Source: DASQDN01 sp963825845 (lineage in GTDB: Bacteria; Acidobacteriota; Terriglobia; Bryobacterales; Bryobacteraceae). Taken from it: a DNA stretch of 64,000 nt. Of the stretch, positions 28,544-37,873 are shown one piece after another (position 1 is the stretch's first letter; every line of letters begins with the position of its first letter). The notes beneath the pieces were generated by a model that made no database searches, was not told the origin of the DNA, and saw only the letters and a list, made by a program, of their open reading frames with translations. The stretch lies in contig CAWGVL010000055.1 in assembly GCA_963825845.1 (NCBI GenBank), positions 62,001 through 126,000 of the forward strand, written 5' to 3'. The position numbers and the translations under genes are program-made.

Positions 28544-31500
28544 TCAAAAATTGTACTTGAGCGCAAACTGCACCACACGCGAATCGCCCGGCATACCGGC
28601 TCCCTGGGAGGTGCTCGTCACGCGACCGAAGTTATCAGGATCGCGAATGTTAAGCCCCGGCGCGCCCAGATTGACGTGATTGAGAGCATTAAAGAACTCC
28701 GCGCGAAACTGCAGTTGATGGGTTTCCGCAAAGCGGAAGTTCTTCGTAGCCGAAGCATCTACCTGATTGAGGCCCGGCAGGTGAATCTGGTGTCGAGACG
28801 ACGTTCCAAAGCTGCCCGGTTGAGGAAGCGCGAAAGCCGCCGTGTTGAACCAACGCGCCCGCGTCCGTTCGCCTCGGGGCAGCATCGCATCCTGTCCCGG
28901 CACGACATTTGGCCGTGAGAGAACGCCCGTCCCCGTTGTATCGACAACCCCTGCCAGAGCCGCGGCAAATCCGGTTTGGGCGGTGATGATGGTTCCGAGT
29001 TGCCAACCGCCAAGCAGCGTCCTGACAAGCGGCCGCGATGAGTCGCGGAACAAAGGAACATCGTAGATGGCAGCGATGGACAAGCGATGCCGGATGTCAA
29101 ATACAGAATCCGATCGGCTGCCGCGGAGATCCGTGTAATCCTGAATCGCAGCCAGGAACTGACCGCCGCCGACACTGCTGATATCCGCGTTGCTTATGCT
29201 GTGCGACCACGTGTATGCTCCAAGAACGCTCAGCCCGCGCGCGGAACGGCGCTCCGCCTTCAGCTGCATCGAGTGATACGTTGAGTTGCCGAGCGACTTC
29301 GTCACACTGATCGTGTCAAACCCTTGCAGCGGCCTACGGGAAGCGATGGGCGCGACTCCCGGTCCCGGTGTGACGATCTGAATCGGGCGGTTGCCATCGT
29401 ACGTTGCGGTCAATCCCGTACCCTTGGATCCGACATAACCGACATCGAAGTAGATGTCCTTCGGCAATCTCTTCTGCGCCATGAGATTCCATTGCTGCGT
29501 ATACGAGGTCCTCAGGTGCGGATCGAGCGCGCCTGAACCGAATAAACCGAGGCGAGTCTCACCGGGAGCTCCAAATGCAGTTTCTACGTTGATCGGATTG
29601 GTTGCGCTGCCAGTAAAGGCGAAGGTTTGAACGATAGGTGGATTGAGCGTCAGCGTTGTCCACGAGTTCGTGATTTCGGGGGTGTAGTACATGCCATAGC
29701 CACCGCGCAGCACGAAATCCTGAAGCCAGGGAGTGGAATACGCGAAACCAAACCTTGGCCCGAAGTCATTCCTGTCCGGATAGACTAACGATTCGGGACG
29801 ATCTGTCGTGTCCGGAATATCCGGGAAGCCATGGAAGATCTGCCGCGCCGGAATGAAGCCGTTCAGATCGAAATTTGTAGCTTTTCCCCGCTGTACTGGC
29901 GGGGAAAAGTACTCGTACCTCAACCCAAAGTTAAGTGTGAGATTTCTAGTCAGCTTCCAATCGTCCTGCGCGTAGTAACTCTGCCACCAGTTGTTCATGC
30001 GGGTGGCAAAGGGCTCGATACTGACTTGTGCGCTGGTGGAGAGCCCGAGAAGAAAATCGGCGAACTGATGGTCGCGTGTGGCGGCTGTCCCGCCGGCTGT
30101 GACGGTACCATCGAAATTGAAAGTGCCGCGGGGATTTACGGCCTCATCGAACGTCCAGTTCCGACGTGCAATCGACATGCCGGCCTTTATCGCGTGAGAG
30201 CCCATCCGGATCGACAGGTTGTCTGCTACCTGCCAGAGTTGATTCAGACGGTCGCGGGGACCGATGGTTCGGACGGTGGGGAGGACGTATCCGGCGTTGA
30301 ACGCCGGCGCGCCATAATCGCGAGGTCGTGTTGAAACACCGGGCAAGCCGATGATATTAGCGATGTCCAGCTCGGGTTGATCCGTCGTTCCGAAAAATTC
30401 GTGCTCGAAAAACCGGTGCCATCCTGCACGCACTTCATTGACGATGCTACTTGAAAAAATATGCAATTCCGTGATGCTCGCATTCTGGGCTCGAGCTCGA
30501 TTCCCGCGCGAATCGAATCCGAACGTTGGGACGGTGTCGTCCGATTGGATGTTGTAGATGTAACTACCGTATAACGAGTCCTTCGTATTAAATGTGTGGT
30601 CCACGCGAGCGACATATTGGTCCTGATTGATCGGGGCCGCGAGCGCGGGTCCACGATAGTTGATGCCGGGCTCACTAACGTTCGGGGCCGGCACAAATTG
30701 CGAAAGGAACTTCGACGCGTATGGACGAATTCGGCTGGTCGGAATCAGGTTCCCTGGGAACGGCTGCCCGGTCGCGGGATCGCGAATCACAGATGCGACG
30801 CCCGAAAAGTCGCCGCCGCGCAGCGCGGTTGGAGGAATCAGAGCCTGACCGCCGAATGACCCTGCGATCTGACGTCCCGATTCCCAATTGAAGAAGAAGA
30901 ACGTCTTGTTTCGCCAGACCGGACCGCCAAGGTTTGCGCCGTATTGGTTTCGATTTAGTCTTGGCGGCTTCGCGCCCGGAACATGAGGTTGGAATCCATT
31001 CAGCGCGGTGAACGCATCATTGCGATTGAACCACCAGGCTCCCCCATGAAAAGTATTCGTTCCACTTTTTGTCGTCAGATTCACCTGACCGCCAGGGGCT
31101 CCGCCGATCTCCGCCGAGTAGGTGCTGCTTTGCACCTTGAACTCCATGATTGCGTCGATCGAAGGCGAAAAGCTGAAGCTGTAGCTATCCAAATCCATGG
31201 CCTCGATGCCGTCATAGTAGAACCGGTTTTGCGTATCGCGCGCCCCGTTCGCCGACATCCCGACCGCCTGTCCTAAGGATCCGCGCAGCCTTCGCACCGT
31301 AATGCTACCGGGCGTACCGGGATTCACTCCGGGTGTCAACAACGCAAGTTGCACGAAGGACCGGCCATTCAGCGGCAATTCCACGACCTTCTGGCTGTCG
31401 ATGACAGTTCCAACGACGGCATCTTCGGTCTGCAAAAGGATTGCGCTCGCCGACACCTGCACGGTTTCCGTCGTTTGACCGAGAGTCATCTTCACGTCAA

Positions 31501-31807
31501 TTCGAGCGACCTGATCAACGCTTAAGGAGAACGGCGCGACGTCGGACTTCTGAAAACCCGCCTTCTCAACACTGAGCGAGTATTCGCCTGCTTGAAGAAA
31601 ACGAAGCTCGAACGCTCCCTGATCGTCGCTTTGCGTTCTCCGCTCCTGACCCGTCTGGCGGTTTCGAAGGCTTACTGTGGCTGCAGGAACGAGACCGCCC
31701 GACGCGTCTGTGATGGTACCGACGACGTTCGCGGTAGTTGCCTGGGGAAATATCGGCGAGACGGCCAGCACTATAGTGACGGCCAGCAATAACAAGACCC
31801 GCATCAT
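28544..31807 (-). CDS. TonB-dependent receptor with carboxypeptidase-regulatory-like domain
   Basis: Outer membrane transporter of the Oar/SusC-like type, 1087 residues from the ATG at 31807 (GGAGG ribosome binding site five bases upstream; the long frame to 31942 is antisense to the next gene). It has a signal peptide, a carboxypeptidase-regulatory-like beta-sandwich (VVGTITDASGGLVPAATVSL), a plug domain (VEVSASAILLQTEDAVVGTV, VELPLNGRSF) and a 22-strand-type barrel ending in Phe (FALKYNF). It would import a large nutrient using TonB. It lies between two quinoprotein/cytochrome modules, suggesting it feeds them substrate. Confidence 0.9.
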   Translation of the reverse strand: MMRVLLLLAVTIVLAVSPIFPQATTANVVGTITDASGGLVPAATVSLRNRQTGQERRTQSDDQGAFELRFLQAGEYSLSVEKAGFQKSDVAPFSLSVDQVARIDVKMTLGQTTETVQVSASAILLQTEDAVVGTVIDSQKVVELPLNGRSFVQLALLTPGVNPGTPGSITVRRLRGSLGQAVGMSANGARDTQNRFYYDGIEAMDLDSYSFSFSPSIDAIMEFKVQSSTYSAEIGGAPGGQVNLTTKSGTNTFHGGAWWFNRNDAFTALNGFQPHVPGAKPPRLNRNQYGANLGGPVWRNKTFFFFNWESGRQIAGSFGGQALIPPTALRGGDFSGVASVIRDPATGQPFPGNLIPTSRIRPYASKFLSQFVPAPNVSEPGINYRGPALAAPINQDQYVARVDHTFNTKDSLYGSYIYNIQSDDTVPTFGFDSRGNRARAQNASITELHIFSSSIVNEVRAGWHRFFEHEFFGTTDQPELDIANIIGLPGVSTRPRDYGAPAFNAGYVLPTVRTIGPRDRLNQLWQVADNLSIRMGSHAIKAGMSIARRNWTFDEAVNPRGTFNFDGTVTAGGTAATRDHQFADFLLGLSTSAQVSIEPFATRMNNWWQSYYAQDDWKLTRNLTLNFGLRYEYFSPPVQRGKATNFDLNGFIPARQIFHGFPDIPDTTDRPESLVYPDRNDFGPRFGFAYSTPWLQDFVLRGGYGMYYTPEITNSWTTLTLNPPIVQTFAFTGSATNPINVETAFGAPGETRLGLFGSGALDPHLRTSYTQQWNLMAQKRLPKDIYFDVGYVGSKGTGLTATYDGNRPIQIVTPGPGVAPIASRRPLQGFDTISVTKSLGNSTYHSMQLKAERRSARGLSVLGAYTWSHSISNADISSVGGGQFLAAIQDYTDLRGSRSDSVFDIRHRLSIAAIYDVPLFRDSSRPLVRTLLGGWQLGTIITAQTGFAAALAGVVDTTGTGVLSRPNVVPGQDAMLPRGERTRARWFNTAAFALPQPGSFGTSSRHQIHLPGLNQVDASATKNFRFAETHQLQFRAEFFNALNHVNLGAPGLNIRDPDNFGRVTSTSQGAGMPGDSRVVQFALKYNF
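29881..29909. repeat. Perfect 11-bp inverted repeat inside the TonB receptor gene
   Basis: Arms at 29881-29891 and 29899-29909 (CTTTTCCCCGC and its exact complement) with a seven-base loop. It encodes part of the segment FSPPVQRGKATNF, so it may be coincidental coding sequence; as RNA it would form a stable hairpin within the receptor message. Confidence 0.6.
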
Positions 31808-31892
31808 ATCGACCTCCGTGCTTCGTTGAAGTATACGTCGAATCGGGTAACGAAGGCGAGAGATTCGCCGTCTGTGCGTTAGAATCCACTCC

Positions 31893-33369
31893 ATGAAATC
31901 CTGGTCGGCTATCCACGCTCTGCCGGTTGCGATTCTGTTCACGATCGCCTGCTTCGGGCAGAAATCCTACGACATCCATCGTGTGACCTCGCCGATCACG
32001 ATCGATGGAAAACTCGATGAAGGCGCCTGGAAGGCTGCGCCGAGTGTCGGTGATTTTGACTTCCCCTGGTTCAAGGAAGGCAGTAAAGAGCAGACAGTCG
32101 CGAAGATCCTTTGGGATGATGAGAACCTTTACGTATCCTGGTACGCGCAGGATCGTAATATCTCCGCATCGGTAACGAAGCGGCACGGCCCGGTGTCGAA
32201 GGATGACTGCGTGGAGATCTTTATCAGTCCGAATCCGAAGAAGGTGAAGAATTACTATACGTTCGAAATCAACGCGATCGGCACGATGCTGAATCGGGCC
32301 CGGACGGACTGGTCAACGGAGCCGACGTGGGAGCCGGACGGTGTTCGATATCGTACGAGTTTTCAGGGTCTGGCGAAGAAAGACGAATCCAAGGACGATC
32401 GCGACTGGATTGTGGAAGCAGCAATTCCACTGAAGAACTTTGCACGCGATGCTGAACACACGCCGCCCCATGATGGCGATGTCTGGCGGCTTAATCTTCA
32501 GCGGCTGGGTGGTATTACAAATGCGCAGGCTAGCACATGGTCGCCTCTTCCGGAAGGGATTCGGAGCTTTCATACTCCCGATGCTTTCGGCTCTGTGCGA
32601 TTCCTGAACAAACCGCCTCAGGTGTCGTCAAATGCGGCTGGGCCTGGAACGCCATCTGAAGCTGTTCAGCAAGGACGCGAGATTTATAACCGCTCATGCA
32701 CAATGTGCCACGGGCAAGACGGCACGGCAGGCGATCGCGGACCCGCTCTGGCAGCTCGCCGAAGATATCTGCGCACCAGTGAATCAGCCCTGTTTGACGC
32801 GATCAAGAATGGCATCGCAGGAACGCTGATGCCGGCTTCACCGCTGCCCGAGGCCGATGTCTCAAAGATTGTGGCCTATATTCGAAGCTTGCGCGCGACG
32901 GCGATTGACACTCCCGTTCAGGGCGATGTTGCAAACGGTTCGCAGATTTTCAACGGCAAGGGCGGGTGCAAAGAGTGCCATATGATGAACGGCCGCGGCG
33001 GACTGGTCGGCCCCGATCTTTCAAACATCGCGGGCGAGAGAAGCGTCCGTATCATACATGAGTCACTCACCAGACCGAAGCCGACATATCCCGCAAGGGT
33101 ATCAGCCCGTACGCCTGGTTTTGACGGACGGTCAGAAGTTGCGCGGTGTCTTGAAGAACGAGCACAACTTCTCTCTTCAAGTGCTGGACATGAATGGAAA
33201 GCTGCACCTTCTATCTCGAAGCGATGTCCGCGATATCCAATATGAGAAGCAATCCCTGATGCCGGCCAATTACGATAAGACCTTGAACGAAACAGAACTG
33301 AGAGACTTGCTGGCATTTCTCAGCAGGCAGGGGCAGCGCTCCGAAGAGGGCAGCAGGAGGAGCCGGTGA
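31893..33369 (+). CDS. Exported CBM9-like domain fused to two cytochrome c domains (frameshifted)
   Basis: A signal peptide (ALPVAILFTIACFG) is followed by a family 9 carbohydrate-binding-like domain (about residues 25-235: SPITIDGKLDEGAWKAAP, NLYVSWYAQD, DCVEIFISP). Then come a cytochrome c domain with CTMCHGQDGTAGDRGP and a second with CKECHMMNGRGGLVGPDLS. The C-terminal part continues in another frame after a slip near 33084 (HIPQGYQPVRLVLTDGQKL, then LMPANYDKTLNETELRDLL). It overlaps the next quinoprotein gene (GTGA), so it is the likely electron acceptor. The CBM9-like fold may bind a sugar and bring it to the dehydrogenase (inference). Confidence 0.82.
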
Positions 33370-34940
33370 GACGCGCATTCGCAGTCATGCTGTTTTGCAT
33401 TGCAGGAACGGCACAAGTCACCTATGACGACCTGCGAAAGGCAGATCCGCAGAACTGGCTGAGTTACTCGGGGAGTTTCCATGCGCAGCGCCATAGTTTG
33501 CTGAAGCAGATCCACACCGGTACCGTGGGGGATCTGGTCGCCAGTTGGGTGTACCATATCCCCGGAGCGAGCCGGCTAGAAAGCGTTCCGGTCGTAGTGG
33601 ATGGCGTGATGTATGTGTCGCAACCGAACGAGGTCTATGCTCTTGACGGCCGCAGCGGAAGATTGATTTGGCAATACCAACACCAGCCGGCGCTTCGGAA
33701 AGGACCGAACCGGGGCGTCGCCGTTTTAGGAAACAAAGTCTACGTTGGAACGCCAGATGCACACTTGGTCGCACTGGATGCCCGGACGGGGAATCCCGTC
33801 TGGAAGACGAAGCTCGCGGAGGCGAAAGACGGCTACTGGAGCCCGGTGGCTCCGCTTGCCATTAAGGGCAAGATCATCATGGGCATTGCGCCGGGTGATC
33901 ACGGCCTGAACGGATTCCTCGATGCGTATGACCCTGAGACGGGTGAACGGCTCTGGCGTTGGAATGCTATTCCCAAGCCAGGCGAGCCTGGCAGCGAGAC
34001 GTGGGCGGGCGATTCCTGGAAGACCGGCGGCGGCGACACGTGGTTGACCGGCAGCTATGACCCCGAGTTGAATCTCATCTATTGGGGAATCGGCAATCCC
34101 GCGCCGGACTTCGACGGCGATGTGCGAAAAGGTGACAACCTTTACACCGAATGCATGGTTGCGCTCGATGCAGATACCGGCAAAATGAAGTGGTACTTCC
34201 AATACACACCGCATGACGTTCACGATTGGGACGCAGTTGAGATTCCTGTCTTAGTGGATGCGGTAGTTCAGGGCGAACGCCGCAAGCTGCTGGTTCAGGC
34301 GAATCGAAATGGATTCTACTATGTGCTCGATCGCACGAACGGCAAGTTCCTTCACGGCACTCCTTTCATCAAGCAACTCAACTGGGCGAAGGGATTGACC
34401 CCGGAAGGCCGACCCATCCGCGTTCCGGGGATCATCCCGAGCATTCAAGGCACAAGAACGTGTCCCGCCACCGCAGGCGCCACGAATTGGCATTCCCCCG
34501 CCTATAGTCCGGACACGAATCTCTTCTATGTGATGGTGATGGAAGGCTGCGGGATCAACTACAAGTCTCGCGATACGTTTCGTCCCGGAGGCGTTCCGTA
34601 TATGGCCACGGGGTATGTCGAAGATCCGGAGGCTCCCTGGCAGACCTACATTCGAGCTCTTGATGTCGCTACGGGAAAACTTCGGTGGGAGTACAAGCAG
34701 GTCGGATCGAAACGCTATGGCGCCGGAGTGCTGTCGACAGCCGGTGGATTGGTTTTCTCGGGAGACGACCAAGGAGTGCTGACCGCTCTGGACGCCAAGA
34801 CCGGCAAGGCCCTGTGGCACTTCAACACCGGTCAGCAGATTACGGCATCTCCCATAACGTACAGCTTCAAAGGCAAACAGTACGTCGCTTTGGCAGCGGG
34901 CTCGAACGTGCTCGCGTTTACATTACACGAACGGAATTAA
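33366..34940 (+). CDS. Exported PQQ-dependent dehydrogenase
   Basis: The protein is 524 residues, starts with GTG at 33366 overlapping the cytochrome stop, and has a signal peptide. The propeller opens with NWLSYSGSFHAQRHSLLKQI, and the active-site region is TPHDVHDWDAVEIPVL, paralogous to that of the quinoprotein at 26075-27673. The residue two after the catalytic Asp is Val, again not the lanthanide-type Asp. It probably oxidises a sugar or alcohol in the periplasm and passes electrons to the CBM9-cytochrome encoded immediately upstream. Confidence 0.88.
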   Translation: MRRAFAVMLFCIAGTAQVTYDDLRKADPQNWLSYSGSFHAQRHSLLKQIHTGTVGDLVASWVYHIPGASRLESVPVVVDGVMYVSQPNEVYALDGRSGRLIWQYQHQPALRKGPNRGVAVLGNKVYVGTPDAHLVALDARTGNPVWKTKLAEAKDGYWSPVAPLAIKGKIIMGIAPGDHGLNGFLDAYDPETGERLWRWNAIPKPGEPGSETWAGDSWKTGGGDTWLTGSYDPELNLIYWGIGNPAPDFDGDVRKGDNLYTECMVALDADTGKMKWYFQYTPHDVHDWDAVEIPVLVDAVVQGERRKLLVQANRNGFYYVLDRTNGKFLHGTPFIKQLNWAKGLTPEGRPIRVPGIIPSIQGTRTCPATAGATNWHSPAYSPDTNLFYVMVMEGCGINYKSRDTFRPGGVPYMATGYVEDPEAPWQTYIRALDVATGKLRWEYKQVGSKRYGAGVLSTAGGLVFSGDDQGVLTALDAKTGKALWHFNTGQQITASPITYSFKGKQYVALAAGSNVLAFTLHERN

Positions 34941-34948
34941 TCGCGGAT

Positions 34949-36514
34949 TCAGGCTGACGTGTGACGCTTTGCGGTCCACTTCGCGCGGCCGTATTCGCCA
35001 AGATCTACGTCTCCGGACATCTGATCTCCATTGACGCGGCCGGAGAACCCGTACGTGAGGCGCTGTCCGCCGACCGGCAGTACGGTCGCTAACCGAACCT
35101 TGTCGCCGTCGATCGCGCCGTTCAGTTCGCCCTCGAAGGCCCATCCCACGTGCGTGCCGTTGACCTTGTTGCCTTTCGTGTTGAGAAAGAGCTTGTGCTC
35201 CGCCGTACCAGCCTCGTACTGGACCGTCACATCCCAACGGCCGGCGATCTCAGACGCGGGGCTCGCAGGCGGGGCCTTGGTGACACCCTTCGGAGCTGAT
35301 CGGAATATGGCGGTCAGCCGCTCGGCCACGATCTTGTAATCGTCAGGCCGCATGGCTACGGGCCGGATGGCAAACGAGTGGCCTTCTCCGGAAGCGTGCG
35401 ACATGATGCGCGGCTCGCCATCGAGCAACTGCTGGCCGACCTGCTCGGCTGTGAGTCCGATGAGTGCCGCATCCCAGGAGACATTCAGTGTCGGGAATGG
35501 CCCTCCCCGCTGCGGACCGCGTACCTGTGTCTTTACCCCCGGTACTTGCGTGATGTGCTCAGAGATGTGCTGATACCACGTTTCCCACTCACGAAACTCG
35601 GCCTGCATGTTGCGTTTGTTTACAAATGTCTCCACCGCGACTACCATGCCGACGATTTCTTCTTTGCTGACCTTCATGGCGCGGCCGAACGCATGGTGGG
35701 GCGCACTGTTCGCCCAAGCGGCGCGGACCAGATCTTTGCGTCCGAGGAGCAGGCCGGCTGTCTGTGGACCCCGGATTATCTTCCCTCCGCTATAGGCAAC
35801 CAGATCGGCGCCAAGGGCGATATATGGGTTTGGAACGATGAGAAAATCAGCCGCCGCATCTACCAGGATGGGCACACCGGCTTTCTTGGCAATCGGAGCG
35901 ACTTCGGGGAGGCCGAAGCGTGAGTTGCCGAAGTGGGATCCGAGAATCTGAATCATCGCTGTGCGTGGTCCGATTGCCGACTCCAACTCCGCGGCGGAGT
36001 TGACTTCGATGATCTCGACGCCGAGGGTTCGCGTCGCATGATCGTACACATTGCGCGACTCCCGAGGCATGATCACCTGATTCTTCAATCGACGCAGGTC
36101 GGGCAATTGCTGCATCTTTTCGGGATCGGCGCCGGCAATGCATGCTGCGGTTGCGTGGGACAACGCCGCAGCGGCGCCGGATGTCACCATGCCCCAGTCC
36201 ACCTTCAGCAGTTCGGCGAGCCGGGCGCTTGCTTTTTCCATAAGCTCGTCGATGTTGACGTGGAACTGGGATGCCTGCTCGATCGCGGCAATCACCTCCG
36301 GCAGCGTTCTAGAGCCGCCGTTGATGGTCAGCGTAGCGGTTGTGTTGATGAACGGGCGAACGCCCAGCCTCATGTACACGTCAGGATTGGCGGTCGTAGC
36401 AGGCGCTGCCGAACCAACAGGGAGTCCAGCGGTCAAAGCCGCTGCTCCGCCCGCGGTAAAAACGTCACGCCGTCTGATGCCATTCCGGCTCTGCTTTTTC
36501 TCTGGTTGCTTCAC
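34949..36514 (-). CDS. Tat-exported SelA/DgaE-like PLP enzyme with extra C-terminal domain
   Basis: The GTG start at 36514 has GGAGAG just upstream; the longer frame to 36595 has no support. The N-terminus has a Tat-like signal (GIRRRDVFTAGGAAALTAG). The core is a fold-type I PLP enzyme of the selenocysteine synthase/D-glucosaminate-6-phosphate ammonia-lyase type (VRPFINTTATLTINGGS, TSGAAAALSHATAACIAG, ILVDAAADFL), with the PLP-binding Lys in AYSGGKIIRGPQ. About 95 residues at the C-terminus form an additional beta-rich domain (AGRWDVTVQYEAGTAEHKL), often seen appended to acidobacterial exported enzymes. Such enzymes eliminate ammonia from amino acids or amino sugar acids. Export of a PLP enzyme is unusual. 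Confidence 0.8.
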   Translation of the reverse strand: MKQPEKKQSRNGIRRRDVFTAGGAAALTAGLPVGSAAPATTANPDVYMRLGVRPFINTTATLTINGGSRTLPEVIAAIEQASQFHVNIDELMEKASARLAELLKVDWGMVTSGAAAALSHATAACIAGADPEKMQQLPDLRRLKNQVIMPRESRNVYDHATRTLGVEIIEVNSAAELESAIGPRTAMIQILGSHFGNSRFGLPEVAPIAKKAGVPILVDAAADFLIVPNPYIALGADLVAYSGGKIIRGPQTAGLLLGRKDLVRAAWANSAPHHAFGRAMKVSKEEIVGMVVAVETFVNKRNMQAEFREWETWYQHISEHITQVPGVKTQVRGPQRGGPFPTLNVSWDAALIGLTAEQVGQQLLDGEPRIMSHASGEGHSFAIRPVAMRPDDYKIVAERLTAIFRSAPKGVTKAPPASPASEIAGRWDVTVQYEAGTAEHKLFLNTKGNKVNGTHVGWAFEGELNGAIDGDKVRLATVLPVGGQRLTYGFSGRVNGDQMSGDVDLGEYGRAKWTAKRHTSA

Positions 36515-36634
36515 CGTCGACTCTCCAATGATTTTGGTAGTTAAGCTAGCATACCGAATTTCGGACCTCGACAATGTAAGGACATTCGGCTGCACGGTGG
36601 TCGATGCGCGTGATATCCTCCTCTTCGCTGGTCT

Positions 36635-37873
36635 ATGAGACTTTTTCTTACTGTTGTAGCGGTGTTATTGGCAATCCACGGTGTTGCGGATTCCCAGGAG
36701 CGATACGACCTTCTGCTCAAGCAAGGTCACGTGATAGATCCCGCGAATCAGATCGACGCCGTGATGGATGTGGCGATCGCAGGCGGCAAGATCGCGCGAG
36801 TTGCGGCGAATATTTCTCCGAACGAAGCGCAAAAAGTGATCGACGCGCAGGGTTTGTATGTCACTCCCGGGCTGATCGATTTGCATGCGCATGTCTTTGG
36901 CTATAGCGGATCGATCTTCCCTGATGACACATCGCTGATCGCCGGGACCACCACTGTCGTCGATGCGGGAGGCTCGGGATGGCGCACGTTCGATGACATG
37001 TATGAACGCGTGATCAAGCCGTCCCGTACGAGAGTGCTCGCGCTCATCAACATCGTGGGGCACGGCATGATCGGTTCAAAATACGAGGATGACGTCAACG
37101 ACATGGATCCGGAGAAGACGGCAGCGAAGATCGCCGAGCGCCGGGATCATATCGTCGGCATAAAAATTGCGCACTTTGGCGGTAGCGGCTGGGTCGCGAT
37201 CGACCGGGGGATCGCCGCGGGAAATCTGGCGAAGGTTCCGGTGATGATCGACGACAAGATCTTCACCAATAGCGGCCGAACGAGCCGGGAAAAGCTGCTG
37301 GTCAAGATGAGGCCCGGCGACATGCACACGCACGTGTTCAACGACCGGCAGTTGGAAGTGATTAACCGCTTCAACGGCAAGCTCGAGCCCTACATCATGG
37401 AGGCTCGCAAGCGCGGGGTGTTGTTTGATCTTGGTCATGGCGGAGGTAGCTTCCTTTGGCCGGTAGCGACGAAAGCCATGGCGCAGGGCTTTGCTCCCGA
37501 TACGATCAGCACGGACTTGCACTCATCAAGCATCATGATGCCCGAGTCCGATATGCCGAACTGCATGTCAAAGCTGATGAATCTGGGAATGACTCTGCAG
37601 GACGCGGTGTTGCGGTCCACTGTGAATCCAGCGAAGGCCATCGGGAGATTTCCGCAACTAGGAACCATCGGTCAGGGACAGGAGGCCGATGTCGCCGTTC
37701 TAAGGTTGCGCACGGGAGTTTTCGCGTTCAAAGACGCGTGGCAAAACAAATTGCTCGGAACGAAGAAACTGGAATCGGTACTCACGATCAGGGCGGGCAA
37801 AGTTGTCTACGATCTGGAGGGTCGAGCATTTCCCGAGTGGACGAGTGCCGGCGAGTACGAGGTGATTCCGTGA
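36635..37873 (+). CDS. Exported amidohydrolase/deacetylase-family metallohydrolase (copy 1)
   Basis: The protein is 412 residues with a signal peptide (RLFLTVVAVLLAIHGVADS). It belongs to the dihydroorotase-like EF_0837 group: metal motif DLHAHVFG, a likely carbamylated Lys in GIKIAHFGG, then DMHTHVFND, LFDLGHGGGSF and STDLH. Relatives are encoded beside DgaE-like PLP enzymes, as here, and are thought to hydrolyse N-acyl or cyclic amide groups. The stop overlaps the start of a second copy. It is divergent from the PLP enzyme, sharing about 120 bases of upstream DNA. Confidence 0.85.
   Translation: MRLFLTVVAVLLAIHGVADSQERYDLLLKQGHVIDPANQIDAVMDVAIAGGKIARVAANISPNEAQKVIDAQGLYVTPGLIDLHAHVFGYSGSIFPDDTSLIAGTTTVVDAGGSGWRTFDDMYERVIKPSRTRVLALINIVGHGMIGSKYEDDVNDMDPEKTAAKIAERRDHIVGIKIAHFGGSGWVAIDRGIAAGNLAKVPVMIDDKIFTNSGRTSREKLLVKMRPGDMHTHVFNDRQLEVINRFNGKLEPYIMEARKRGVLFDLGHGGGSFLWPVATKAMAQGFAPDTISTDLHSSSIMMPESDMPNCMSKLMNLGMTLQDAVLRSTVNPAKAIGRFPQLGTIGQGQEADVAVLRLRTGVFAFKDAWQNKLLGTKKLESVLTIRAGKVVYDLEGRAFPEWTSAGEYEVIP

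Noticed and set aside
29881..29909. Transcription terminator
   Set aside because: The hairpin lies in the middle of an intact receptor gene and has no following T tract on the coding strand beyond the stem.
37456..37869. N-terminal extension of the second amidohydrolase
   Set aside because: It is out-of-frame sequence of the first amidohydrolase; the signal peptide begins at the GTG at 37870.
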